A DNA stretch of 64,000 nucleotides from Thalassorhabdus alkalitolerans (GTDB lineage: Bacteria > Bacillota > Bacilli > Bacillales > Marinococcaceae): the NCBI RefSeq assembly GCF_042656585.1, contig NZ_JBHSPG010000009.1; one strand, given 5' to 3'. Position 1 is the stretch's first letter; every line of letters begins with the position of its first letter. The translations under genes and the position numbers were made by a program. Positions 26,983 to 35,542 of this stretch are shown piece after piece. The notes below the pieces were generated by a model, which was not told the DNA's origin, searched no databases, and saw only the letters and a list, made by a program, of their open reading frames with translations.

Positions 26983-27094
26983 GGGGTGCCAGGCACTGAA
27001 AAGAGGAGGGGAGCCTAAATCAATGGAAACCCTTGTTATATAGGGGAAGTATCATTACAAATGTTACAAACCTAGATGGGGTGCCAGGCACCCC
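26983..27094. repeat. Pair of GGGGTGCCAGGCAC repeats
   Basis: Copies at 26983-26996 and 27078-27094. The second is a near-perfect palindrome GGGGTGCC-A-GGCACCCC. Short GGTGCCAGGCACC repeats are scattered between genes in many Bacillaceae; the pair here brackets an 80-base spacer with no gene. Confidence 0.55.
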
Positions 27095-27095
27095 C

Positions 27096-27380
27096 CTATT
27101 CGTTTCGTCCTGCTTCGATCAGTAAAAAGGTAGCGGTTATGATGTGCATAATCATTCCCACAAACGGAATCCATGCTATGCAGGAGGTGACAATCCCCAA
27201 AATATGTCCTGTTTTCTTTCTGCCTTCATTCGTTGTGATCACTAACGCTACGATATGTAATGCAAGCATAATTAATAATGGTACCCAATAGAATCCTAAA
27301 ACGATCGTTGCCCCGAGAATGGGAAAGCCAAGCAATGCTTCTAATCCTCCTGCTACCCACTTTAATACTCTACCTGCCAT
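27096..27380 (-). CDS. Small membrane protein, unknown
   Basis: 94 residues from the ATG at 27380, with AGGAGGTGTTGGA upstream. Three hydrophobic helices (about 8-30, 33-48, 58-86) with small residues. Not recognised. Confidence 0.65.
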   Translation of the reverse strand: MAGRVLKWVAGGLEALLGFPILGATIVLGFYWVPLLIMLALHIVALVITTNEGRKKTGHILGIVTSCIAWIPFVGMIMHIITATFLLIEAGRNE

Positions 27381-27625
27381 TCCAACACCTCCTTTTCTGC
27401 TTTTTCCATTAAACTCACAGCACTTATTGTATTTAAACAAAATGAGTTTGGCCTTTTATCAGATTTATGAACAGGTAAGGAGCAATATGTTTTTAAGTAG
27501 CTTCCAATACAGCAAGAGGGCATCAATTTTTTAACAACTTGTTATGAGCAGAAGACAACACAAGTGATGATCAGTTCTATATGATAAAAAGGAAGGGACG
27601 TCAAAGTAAGAATAATACTTATTGA

Positions 27626-28372
27626 TTGGTGTTGAACAAAGTGGGCTTAGAATTATTATTTGTCTTTGTTATCGTTGTGATTGGGGGATTTATTCAGGGG
27701 GCCAGCGGTTTTGGCTTTGGATTAGTTGCTATGGGATTCTTGCCGCTTTTTCTTACGTTAAAAGAAAGCACGCTGATTGTTATTGCGTTACTATTTGTGG
27801 CTTCGTTGAGCATTGTTCGAAAAATGTATCAGTACATAGAACTGAAGGGTCTTCTACTTATTATCCTTCCTGCGATGGCAGGAAGGGTGTTCTCTTTTTT
27901 TATTTTGACAGCTTACGGAGATATGGATGTGTTGAAACAGGTGCTTGGTTTCTTTTTGATTGGAATGGTTATTTACTTACTTCTTAAAAAGAAAGCCTCT
28001 CCTTCTGCAGAAATGAAGCTAGTGACACCGTTGGTACTTGGATTTTTAGGTGGGTTTATTGGCGGGATTTTTGCAGTAGGAGGCCCATTTTTTGTATTTT
28101 ACTTTTTGATGCTTTACCAGGACAAGTATAAATACAATGCCAATCTGCAAGTCACTGTAGTCATAACAAGTTTATTTACCCTGCTCCTCCACGGCCTGAA
28201 TGGTGATTTTGATGTTTCGCTGTTTGGGTATATTTTGGCAGGAATTCTGGGAGTGTTTTTAGGAACAGCACTAGGATTAAAGTGGTTTGAAAACCTTCCT
28301 GCTGCTTTTATCAAAAACCTTGCCATGATAATGGTTTTGCTGGCAGCCATTAATTTAATCCTGTTTAGTTAA
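27626..28372 (+). CDS. TSUP family transporter (TauE/SafE)
   Basis: 248 residues, about eight helices in two repeats: GGFIQGASGFGFGLVAMGFLP near residue 15 and GFLGGFIGGIFAVGGPFFVFYF near 135, the TSUP hallmark. The family exports sulfite, sulfoacetate or other organosulfur acids. Three possible starts (TTG 27626, TTG 27632, GTG 27641), none with a good ribosome site, so the first residues are uncertain. Confidence 0.85.
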   Translation: MVLNKVGLELLFVFVIVVIGGFIQGASGFGFGLVAMGFLPLFLTLKESTLIVIALLFVASLSIVRKMYQYIELKGLLLIILPAMAGRVFSFFILTAYGDMDVLKQVLGFFLIGMVIYLLLKKKASPSAEMKLVTPLVLGFLGGFIGGIFAVGGPFFVFYFLMLYQDKYKYNANLQVTVVITSLFTLLLHGLNGDFDVSLFGYILAGILGVFLGTALGLKWFENLPAAFIKNLAMIMVLLAAINLILFS

Positions 28373-28381
28373 GAACACTTT

Positions 28382-28431
28382 AATAGGGTACAGTATATGT
28401 GCCAAAAAAGGACAGAAACTGTACCCTATTA
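28382..28431. repeat. Inverted repeat, 12-13 bp arms
   Basis: ATAGGGTACAGT and ACTGTACCCTAT flank about 24 bases. No T-run. It may act as a 3'-end stabiliser or weak terminator between the TSUP gene and cadC. Confidence 0.5.
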
Positions 28432-28474
28432 TCCATTAACTATTTGTCCGAAGAGGGGAGATTTTTTAATTAAC

Positions 28475-28543
28475 ATTCAAACATTCATTTGAATATAATC
28501 ATGTAATATAATATTATTGTAACAATCAAATTAATATTTGAAT
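28475..28543 (+). promoter_or_regulatory. Two CadC-type operators
   Basis: ATTCAAA-n6-TTTGAAT at 28475-28494 (perfect) and AATCAAATTAATATTTGAAT at 28524-28543 (7 of 8 paired). The second closely resembles the known cad operator (TCAAATAAATATTTGA). An AT-rich -10-like stretch lies between them, so repressor could act at both sides of the promoter. Confidence 0.75.
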
Positions 28544-28559
28544 GATAGGTGGGAGACAT

Positions 28560-28925
28560 ATGACACCAAAGGATCAATGTGAAATATTTTGTTATGACGA
28601 GGAAAAAGTCAACAGATTAAAAGAAACAATTATATCTGAAGATATGCAACATATGGCTCGAATGTTTAAGGCGCTTGCTGATGACACAAGAATGAAGATT
28701 GCTTATTCCCTGAGTCAGGAAGACGAATTATGTGTTTGTGATGTGGCCCATATCATTGGAGCTACCACCGCCACGGCTTCTCATCACCTCAGGCTCTTAC
28801 GTAACATGGGGCTGGCAAAATACCGAAAAGAAGGCAAATTAGTATTTTACTCCTTGGATGACGATCATATTAAACAATTGATCCTCATCGCCTATGAACA
28901 TAAGCAAGAAGAAAAAGGTGAGTGA
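28560..28925 (+). CDS. cadC: ArsR/SmtB family cadmium-sensing repressor CadC
   Basis: 121 residues from ATG 28560 (GTGGGAG upstream). The winged helix spans about 30-105, with the recognition helix ATTATASHHLRLLRNMGL. The metal site of the CadC type is intact: C-E-I-F-C near the N-terminus (C7 and C11 equivalents) and the E-L-C-V-C-D-V-A motif of helix 4. Binding Cd(II), Pb(II) or Zn(II) should release the operators just upstream. One base separates its stop from the cadA start. Confidence 0.93.
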   Translation: MTPKDQCEIFCYDEEKVNRLKETIISEDMQHMARMFKALADDTRMKIAYSLSQEDELCVCDVAHIIGATTATASHHLRLLRNMGLAKYRKEGKLVFYSLDDDHIKQLILIAYEHKQEEKGE

Positions 28926-28926
28926 T

Positions 28927-31041
28927 ATGGCAGAAAAAAAGACTTACAATGTTCAAGGATTTACCTGAACTGACTGTGCTGCTCAGTTTGAGCAGAATGT
29001 AAAGAAGCTGCCAAGCGTAAAGGACGCCAAAATAAATTTTGGAGCTTCAAAAATTACAGTGTACGGTAACCCTTCTATAGAAGAAGTAGAAAAAGCAGGA
29101 GCTTTTGAAAACTTGAGGGTAGTGCATGAAAATGAACAACTGACCCGTATTCCCTTATGGAAAAACCAGGGGGCAGTAAAAACGATTATCTCAGGGATAT
29201 TACTCATTCTAGGATTGATATTGTACCTCGTGATGGATGATGAAACTCTTCTGCCAGTCATAGCTTTTGCTTCTTCCATTCTTATTGGGGGATACAGCTT
29301 GTTCATCCAGGGTTTTAAAAACCTTGTCCGACTTCGCTTTGACATGAAAACGTTAATGACAGTAGCTATCCTTGGTGCTGCAGCAATTGGGGAATGGGCA
29401 GAAGGAGCAGCCGTAGTATTTTTCTTTGCGATCAGTGAATGGCTGGAGATGTATTCAATGGATAAAGCCCGTCAGTCTATTCGGTCACTAATGGGTATTG
29501 CCCCCAATACTGCCACCATTCTACGAAACGGACAGGAGATTGAAATTCCTGTGGGAGAAATAGTGATTGGGGATATAATGACCGTGAAGCCAGGGCAGAA
29601 AATTGCTATGGACGGTATTGTGGTAAATGGATATTCCTCTGTCAACCAGGCGGCTATTACAGGTGAATCGATACCCGTTACAAAAGAGATTGATAGTGAA
29701 GTCTTTGCCGGAACATTAAATGAAGAAGGGCTTCTGGAAATCAAAGTCACCAAGAGAAGCGAAGATACAACGATCGCAAGAATTATTCACATGGTAGAAG
29801 AAGCTCAATCAGAACGTGCGCCTTCACAGGCTTTTGTTGATCGATTTGCCAAATATTACACACCAGCTGTGATGGCAGTGGCTCTAGTAATGGTTACGGT
29901 TCCTCCGCTGCTGTTTGGCGGGAACTGGAACGAGTGGGTCTACCGAGGGCTGGCACTGCTTGTTGTCGCATGTCCATGTGCTTTAGTTATCTCTACCCCT
30001 GTTTCTATTGTGACGGCTATTGGAAATGCAGCCAGAAACGGTGTGTTGATTAAAGGCGGAGTCTACTTGGAGGAAGCAGGTGCGTTATCTGCTATAGCTT
30101 TTGATAAAACAGGCACATTAACAAAGGGAATACCAGAGGTAACAGACATTATTCCTTTACAAAAAGAAAATACGACAGATTGGTTTACAATTACCGCAGC
30201 CATTGAAAAAGGGTCTAAACACCCGTTAGCTGCTGCCATTGTTAGAAAGGCAGAGGAAAATGAGAGAGAACATTCTCCGTATGAATTGGCTGACTTTACA
30301 TCTGTGACAGGTAGAGGCATTCAAGCATCAGTAAACAGTCAAATATTTTACGTAGGAAGCCCGGAGTTTATAATGGAGCAGGTTTCACCGTTACCTGAGA
30401 CTGCAATGAAAAAGATTAAACAGCTGCAGGAAGCAGGAAAAACAGTTATCGTTACTGCTGATAAATCCACTGTCCTTGGACTGATAGCTGTGCGCGATGA
30501 AGTTCGTGAAGGGAGCCGTGAGATTATAAGGTCACTGCATCGCCTGGGAGTAAAGAACACAATCATGCTGACAGGTGATAATTCTTTAACTGCGAATTCA
30601 ATTGGAGGGCAACTAGGTATCACAAAAGTTCAAGCAGAATTACTTCCACAAGGAAAGCTAGAAGTTGTAAAACAGCTGAAGGAAGAACAGCAGAAGGTGG
30701 CCATGATAGGAGATGGAGTAAATGATGCCCCTGCTTTAGCTGCTTCCACAGTGGGAATCGCCATGGGAGGGGCAGGCACTGATACTGCTCTTGAAACAGC
30801 AGATATTGTATTAATGGCTGATGATATCAGCAAATTGCCGTTCACTATTCAACTCAGCAGAAAAACTATACAAATTATAAAGCAGAATATTGCATTTTCT
30901 ATAGGTATAAAGCTTATTGCCATGGCATTCATTATTGCTGGCTGGCTGCCTCTGTGGCTGGCGATTTTAGCAGACGTAGGTGCCACTCTTCTTGTGACAT
31001 TAAATGGTATGAGGCTGACCAGAATAAAAGTTAACAAGTAA
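28927..31041 (+). CDS. cadA: Cadmium/zinc P1B-type ATPase CadA with in-frame TGA at the first HMA cysteine
   Basis: The full frame starts at ATG 28927 and encodes 704 codons, the usual CadA length. Codon 14 is TGA: residues before it read YNVQGFT, those after it TDCAAQFE, so TGA stands exactly where the family has the first Cys of GFTCxxC. Downstream all is intact: the HMA remainder with INFGASKITVYGN, TGES actuator, C-P-C at about 349-351, DKTGT at about 393, HP in SKHPLA, GDGVND. It exports Cd/Zn. Either a selenocysteine codon (hairpin at 28979-28995), a point nonsense mutation, or a sequencing error. If read as stop, restart at GTG 29059 would give a 660-residue ATPase without the HMA CxxC, but no ribosome site precedes it. 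Confidence 0.85.
28966..28999 (+). promoter_or_regulatory. TGA codon followed by SECIS-like hairpin
   Basis: TGA at 28966-28968; 10 bases later comes CTGCTC (28979-28984), loop AGTTT, GAGCAG (28990-28995). The apical loop begins 16 bases after the TGA and has G as second loop base, which fits the published general rules for bacterial SECIS elements (loop 16-37 bases from UGA, G among the first two loop bases). Below the stem only weak pairs continue. A chance hairpin is possible. Confidence 0.4.
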
Positions 31042-31044
31042 TTT

Positions 31045-31078
31045 TCCTCCTAGTAGAACGGTAACTAGGAGGTTTTTG
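31045..31078 (+). terminator. Rho-independent terminator
   Basis: CCTCCTAGT / ACTAGGAGG followed by TTTTT, right after cadA. Confidence 0.92.
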
Positions 31079-31657
31079 TCATGATGCAGAGGGAATCTCT
31101 AATTATAAAATGATTCATGGAAAAGAAGTAAGAGGATAAGTTTATTATAATAACGAAATAAGGAACGATGGAGAATAGATTTTTATCCTTGCTTCACTTT
31201 TGATGATGGCTGCTTCAGACAATACCATCTGTGGGAAGTTTCGGTTTTTGTTCTGAAAAGTCCTGATTACATGTTTTGGTGAAGTGCATCAAGAGTTTTG
31301 ATTTTTGCTTGGTTCAGTGGGATTTGAAAAGGGAATAAGGTTACAACTGAAAAGTTGGAAGATATGAGGAGAGGAGTGGTAAGAGAAAGGTGATTTCGCC
31401 GACTGTGATTCTTTCTAATATAGTCGTCAATCGTATTGAAAGGAAATACCTTGCTCACTTGCCGTGACTTTGCGGACAAACGGTGAATACCTGTATAAGA
31501 GGGCCGTAATCCTTAGAAAGAAATAGAGATTATTTTATATATCGTATTCAGAAAAAACAAATAAATAGGTCTGACATCAAGTATAATGGACAGGAAAAGA
31601 AATAAGAAACAAAGGAAATCCTCTTTTTCCCACCCTACGTAAAAAGGAGAGAAGACG
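31079..31657. other. Intergenic region, no gene seen
   Basis: About 580 bases. Short frames exist on the minus strand (for example ending near 31267) but lack ribosome sites and protein-like composition. No RNA family recognised. Confidence 0.5.
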
Positions 31658-31975
31658 ATGAGAGAAAAGTGGACAAAAGCTGCTTGTCAAGCCATTGAAG
31701 AAGCTCTTTCCCACCCACCGTTTTTTCAAGACTCCTTGCGATGCGGAGTGGTCAGTTGTCGTCTGTCAGAAGGGTACAGGCAGACCTACGTGGATGTCTT
31801 TATTAAAGAGCGCCACATGATCCGCGTGGTTCTTTGCGAACGAGAAAAAAAGGTTACCCATGTCATGCGGGCAAGCACGATGGAAAAAGTGCCCGAATCC
31901 CTTTGCCGAGTGATCAAAACCCGCTTACCAAATCTTGTTTGGGGATCGTCCAACCCTTCAAAAGAAGCCAGTTAA
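31658..31975 (+). CDS. Hypothetical protein
   Basis: 105 residues, AAAAGGAGAGAAGACG before ATG. Soluble, with four cysteines and a beta-rich middle (YVDVFIKERHMIRVVLCEREKKVTHVMRA). Not recognised. Followed after 14 bases by a small basic protein, likely the same operon. Confidence 0.6.
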   Translation: MREKWTKAACQAIEEALSHPPFFQDSLRCGVVSCRLSEGYRQTYVDVFIKERHMIRVVLCEREKKVTHVMRASTMEKVPESLCRVIKTRLPNLVWGSSNPSKEAS

Positions 31976-31989
31976 CAGGAGGGGATATT

Positions 31990-32136
31990 ATGAAAAAGAG
32001 AGAGAGAAAGCGTAGTCTAATGTATCCACTCTTTGAGCAAAGGAGTAAAGAAATAGATAATGACCCGATATACCTGAAATGGCAAAAAAAAATGAGGAAA
32101 CTAGAAAAGAAACTGAAGAAGAGACCATGGTGGTAA
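31990..32136 (+). CDS. Small basic protein (48 aa)
   Basis: ATG 31990 preceded by AGGAGGGGATATT. The product begins MKKRERKRSLMYPLFEQRSK and is very rich in Lys/Arg with a predicted amphipathic helix near the end (WQKKMRKLEKKLKKRPWW). Function unknown. A terminator follows at once. Confidence 0.6.
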   Translation: MKKRERKRSLMYPLFEQRSKEIDNDPIYLKWQKKMRKLEKKLKKRPWW

Positions 32137-32137
32137 G

Positions 32138-32169
32138 GTCCTGAATCGAATGATCAGGATCATTTTTTT
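32138..32169 (+). terminator. Rho-independent terminator
   Basis: TCCTGA-n9-TCAGGA then ATCA and seven T. Confidence 0.75.
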
Positions 32170-32252
32170 GTGCTTCCTGAGGCACCACGGAAAAGTCGAA
32201 CGAGGGGGCCTCTCTACCTTGTATTATTCAGCTCTTAAAGGGCTCTGCTAGA

Positions 32253-32326
32253 ATGTTTTTTGTCATGCCTGTCTTTGACAAATCATAAAGATAAAAGAAG
32301 ACGCATGATTAAGGGGGCGCCTAAGA
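32253..32326 (+). promoter_or_regulatory. spoVR upstream region, possible sigma-E promoter
   Basis: This block (TTTTTTGTCATGCCTGTCTT onwards) is almost identical to the one before the intact spoVR copy at 44715-44785. Within it TCATAAAG and CATGATTA (CATGATAA in the copy) are spaced by about 13-14 bases and loosely fit a sigma-E promoter, expected from spoVR of B. subtilis. AAGGGGGCGCC precedes the start. Confidence 0.4.
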
Positions 32327-33133
32327 ATGACCGATGAATTTAAGGATTTAAATCGGGCGATTGAGGAAATTACGGAGATCGCAGAAGGATTCGGGCTTGA
32401 TTTCTACCCAATGAGATATGAAATTTGTCCAGCGGATATCATTTATACATTTGGAGCATACGGTATGCCGACGAGGTACAACCACTGGAGCTTTGGGAAG
32501 CAATTTCATAAAATGAAGCTTCAGTATGATTTGGGACTAAGCAAGATTTATGAGTTAGTCATTAACTCAAATCCATGCTACGCTTTCTTGCTAGGAAGCA
32601 ACAGCCTGATCCAAAACAAGCTGATTGTCGCTCACGTGCTGGCCCATTGTGATTTCTTTAAAAATAATGCCAGGTTTGCAAACACCCGCCGTGACATGGT
32701 GGAGAGTATGAGTGCCACTGCAGAACGAATCTCTAACTATGAAATGATTCACGGTAAGGAAGAAGTGGAAACATTCTTGGATGCAGTCTTGGCGATCCAA
32801 GAGCATATTGACCCAAGCTTGGTTCGACCAAAGTTGTCCTGGTCCCTTGACGATGTGTATGAGATAGATGAAGATGAGCCAAAGGAAAGAAATACTCCAT
32901 ACGATGATTTATGGAAAATGGATGTGAAAAAGAAAGAAGAACCGCAACGCAAGCGTAAAAAAGCTTTCCCTCCACAGCCGGAAAAGGATATTCTTCTTTT
33001 TATTGAAGAATACAGCCGAGAACTAGAATCATGGCAGCGTGACATCTTAACCATGATGCGGGAAGAGATGCTTTATTTCTGGCCGCAGCTTGAAACAAAA
33101 ATCATGAACGAAGGCTGGGCTTCGTTCACATAG
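32327..33133 (+). pseudogene. spoVR: Stage V sporulation protein R, 5' fragment interrupted by element
   Basis: 268 codons. Residues 1-266 are a normal SpoVR N-terminus (starts MTDEFKDLNRAIEEITEIAE; contains PADIIYTFGAYGMPTRYNHW and HVLAHCDFFKNN). After the attachment core the frame adds F-T and stops. Joined to the 3' fragment at 48975-49613 it would give 266 + 205 = 471 residues, exactly the length of the intact copy at 44786-46201. So it is better seen as an interrupted gene that excision can restore than as a dead gene. SpoVR acts in spore cortex formation during sporulation. Confidence 0.92.
33105..33125 (+). other. attL core
   Basis: Core is identical to 48976-48996. The element-side arm reads CTTCGTTCACATAGG. 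Together with the arm at attR (CCTATGTGAACGAAG) it forms in the circle a perfect inverted repeat of 15-bp arms about GCTGGG, the expected form of a serine-integrase attP. Confidence 0.88.
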
Positions 33134-33354
33134 GGTGTTCCTGAGTTAGCGCAACTAGCTGTCTAAATTCCTGTTAAAACTCTAAAGCTCCTCTTCGCCT
33201 CTTCCTTATTTGATTAACTACATATTTATAAAACAATGACCATTCTAATTAACTAACTGAAGTACTGTACTTATTCTCTTCATTGAAATCATCTTCCCAA
33301 ATTAACGTAACGCCCCAAGGTAACGGATTCCCTTCGGGTAATACTATTCTTATA

Positions 33355-33546
33355 TCATAATGGGGTTCTGGCCCTATAAGCTTTAGAGGGAAGTTTCCAA
33401 TCGTATGTTGCTATTTTCTTCTCCATGTATAAATACCCTGATGAAGCGCCTCTGTTTTTCCTACGTTTTTTATTCTTAGAACGTGTTCTCTCCACTCTTA
33501 ACTTTGCTTTTCTCTTTTCATTTTTTTCGGTCTTTTTCTTTGTCAT
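33355..33546 (-). CDS. Small highly basic protein, uncertain
   Basis: 63 residues on the minus strand, nearly half Lys/Arg in the first 30 (MTKKKTEKNEKRKAKLRVER), then SGYLYMEKKIATYDWKLPSK. TTGGAGAG lies about 12 bases before the ATG, a marginal site. It could be a nucleic-acid-binding element protein or spurious. Confidence 0.35.
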   Translation of the reverse strand: MTKKKTEKNEKRKAKLRVERTRSKNKKRRKNRGASSGYLYMEKKIATYDWKLPSKAYRARTPL

Positions 33547-33600
33547 GCATTAATATAACTCTCCAAAAGGCTATGTTAAAGTTTAATGTTGGTATTTATA

Positions 33601-33636
33601 GAAAAACAGAACTCCCATAAAACTGGAAGTTCTGTT
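33601..33636 (-). terminator. Rho-independent terminator (minus strand)
   Basis: On the minus strand AACAGAACTTCC / GGGAGTTCTGTT with an 8-base loop then TTTTTC. It serves the gene at 33766-34362. Confidence 0.8.
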
Positions 33637-33765
33637 CGGGTTTATTGTTTTATTTACCTAACGCTCGCCGTTAGCACAATAACCCCACCATTATACCGAC
33701 CCTATTTCAAGTGTGATGTTCCCCCTGTTGTCGTGAAAACATACCAATAATATTTATCCAATATT

Positions 33766-34362
33766 TTAAGGAGTATTGGCTCTAATTTCTGCACCAGTTA
33801 AAATAATGGGACCTCTGATATATGCATTATCATCTAAAGTACCTACCCTTAGTCTGTACTGAACAAGTTGTGGACCTTGTGTAAGAATGGGAGTTTCATC
33901 TACAAAAGTGAAGCTACTGGTGAAGGTATCTGGATTCGGCGATTCACCCTCTTGTTCGGTGGTGAAAATTAACTCTTCCGTTCCCGCTGGTCGTGTACGA
34001 GTAATAGCGAATACTACATCAGGTACACCCGAACTTGCACTCCATCCAACTGTGCCAGTCATCCATACTCTGCTGGAAATATTGTCAACATTCACACTGA
34101 TGGTTGCAATTTCAAGACCATCAGTAGGTAAATCGCTCGGTGTGGAAACACCAGGAATTTGAATACCTGGGTGAACCGTAGTAGTAAGTGGCTGATCCAC
34201 TTGAAATTCTGTTAATAATCCTTGTCCTCCATTTCCGTTCACTGGTGCTGGTGAAATGTTAATGACTGGATTGACTTCAATGGTTGGATTAAACCTAATG
34301 GTATTGTTACAACTACACCGTTTTGACTTACAGCGTGGACAATGAATTGGTCTAACGCCCAT
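33766..34362 (-). CDS. Putative spore-surface (exosporium/coat) protein, jelly-roll-like
   Basis: 198 residues. The N-terminus MGVRPIHCPRCKSKRCSCNN is a Cys-rich basic patch resembling spore-coat/exosporium attachment segments. Next is an Asn/Pro/Ile segment (TIRFNPTIEVNPVINISPAP), then a beta-strand-only domain of about 130 residues (ISVNVDNISSRVWMTGTVGW; FVDETPILTQGPQLVQYRLRVG), consistent with a C1q/TNF-like or BxpB-type jelly roll. No signal peptide. ATG with GGAGGTGTTCTTTAG upstream. Cargo near the left end of the element; assignment to the spore surface is inference. Confidence 0.5.
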   Translation of the reverse strand: MGVRPIHCPRCKSKRCSCNNTIRFNPTIEVNPVINISPAPVNGNGGQGLLTEFQVDQPLTTTVHPGIQIPGVSTPSDLPTDGLEIATISVNVDNISSRVWMTGTVGWSASSGVPDVVFAITRTRPAGTEELIFTTEQEGESPNPDTFTSSFTFVDETPILTQGPQLVQYRLRVGTLDDNAYIRGPIILTGAEIRANTP

Positions 34363-34824
34363 CTAAAGAACACCTCCTTTAATCTACTCGATATAGTCTA
34401 TTGGTTTAATATTTAGAGGTATCAGCAATTGCAGGAGGTTATTAGTGGATTTTACTCTATTAGTCCTTAGTCAAGACTTTTTTGTTGAGCATAACTGTTT
34501 TGTTAGTTCAATAATAAATGGTATGTCCTTATTAAGTGGGACTCCCCGTTAGTTGAATAAGAAATAATGTTTAAATCAAATTATCAACAACAACCTTTAA
34601 CAGAGCCCTCCAAAAAGACAAAGAAACGGCAACAATTGAAATGAATAAACTTAATAAACTAATTAAAATAGCAGTATCCAACTTTTATTTGATTCTCCCT
34701 TAAAGCAATAATGATAAAACAGTTTTAAACAAAAAGTAATCAATTTTCCTACAAGGATGTCATAATTTATGAAAAACCCTCTATGTATAACAAAAAGCTA
34801 AAATATCTATTTATATAGATATAC
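34363..34824. other. AT-rich intergenic region, no gene seen
   Basis: About 460 bases between divergent genes of the element. AT-rich, with stops in all frames. A palindrome ATATCTATTTATATAGATAT (34802-34821) lies just before the next gene and may be its operator. Confidence 0.5.
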
Positions 34825-35514
34825 TTGATAGGAGGGCTTTTTATAAACAAAGAAGAAATAAAAGTTAATGAACTTCTAAAATTATTAAGAAAATACTACA
34901 TTTCCGACTCCAGACAAGTCTTAGTACGTTGGATTAGAGAGGGGAAGTTTAAAGGGGCGGAAAAGGATAAAAGGCAGGATGGCTGGCGAGTACCTCTTGA
35001 ATCTGTGAATGAATTTATTGATGAAAGGAGGCCTGGATTAAGGGAGATGCTTGCAGATTTGGATCAATTAAAGAAAGAAATGAATTCACTAAAACGTAGA
35101 ATTGAAACATTGGAGAAGCACAATCAGCTGACAAGTAGAGAACAGAATAGCAAAGAAGAGGGACTACCCAGAAAAAAACAGGAAGATTATACAGTAGATG
35201 ACATAAAAAAGCTTATAGAGGAAGTTATTAAAGATAGTAAATCTAATCCTCGAGACAAAGAAGGGAATGACCTTTATACAGTGATGGTAAAAGTTTATTG
35301 TACTGAAAAGCTCCTAGCAGACATTAAGAAGAAATACTTTACTTGTCCAATAGTGCCTAAGGATGGCCCACGTAAATCATTAAAGCCAGCCTTAGTAAGG
35401 GCTATAAAAGAAATCGTTAGTGGACACTATTCTCCGTCACTATTACAAGGAAAATCTCCAAAAGATGAAGATAAGGTTATTTGGGAAGAGGAAAGTTTCA
35501 AAGAAAAGGAATAA
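34825..35514 (+). CDS. Excisionase-like HTH / coiled-coil protein
   Basis: About 225 residues. An N-terminal winged-HTH of the excisionase/MerR type (VNELLKLLRKYYISDSRQVLVRWIREGKFKGA ... GWRVPLESVNEFIDER, key residues W, G-K-F, G-W-R-V-P) is followed by a coiled coil at about 70-105 and a basic C-terminal domain. TTG 34825 lies before the AGGAGGG (34831-34837), so initiation probably occurs after it, at ATA 34843 (6 bases downstream), an unusual start. It could be a recombination directionality factor or replication/partition protein. Convergent with the recombinase gene. Confidence 0.6.
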   Translation: MIGGLFINKEEIKVNELLKLLRKYYISDSRQVLVRWIREGKFKGAEKDKRQDGWRVPLESVNEFIDERRPGLREMLADLDQLKKEMNSLKRRIETLEKHNQLTSREQNSKEEGLPRKKQEDYTVDDIKKLIEEVIKDSKSNPRDKEGNDLYTVMVKVYCTEKLLADIKKKYFTCPIVPKDGPRKSLKPALVRAIKEIVSGHYSPSLLQGKSPKDEDKVIWEEESFKEKE

Positions 35515-35542
35515 GACGCAAGAAGTAGAAACAGATCACAAA

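Noticed and set aside
29059..31041. Annotating cadA only from GTG 29059
   Set aside because: No ribosome site there, and the frame upstream encodes a convincing HMA N-terminus starting one base after the cadC stop; a single TGA is the only break.
31267..31479. 70-codon minus-strand frame after cadA
   Set aside because: No ribosome site and no hydrophobic or domain pattern; the region is treated as non-coding.
32327..33133. Treating the 268-codon spoVR frame as a complete short gene
   Set aside because: Its last two codons and stop come from the element arm; the family needs the C-terminal half, which is present beyond attR.
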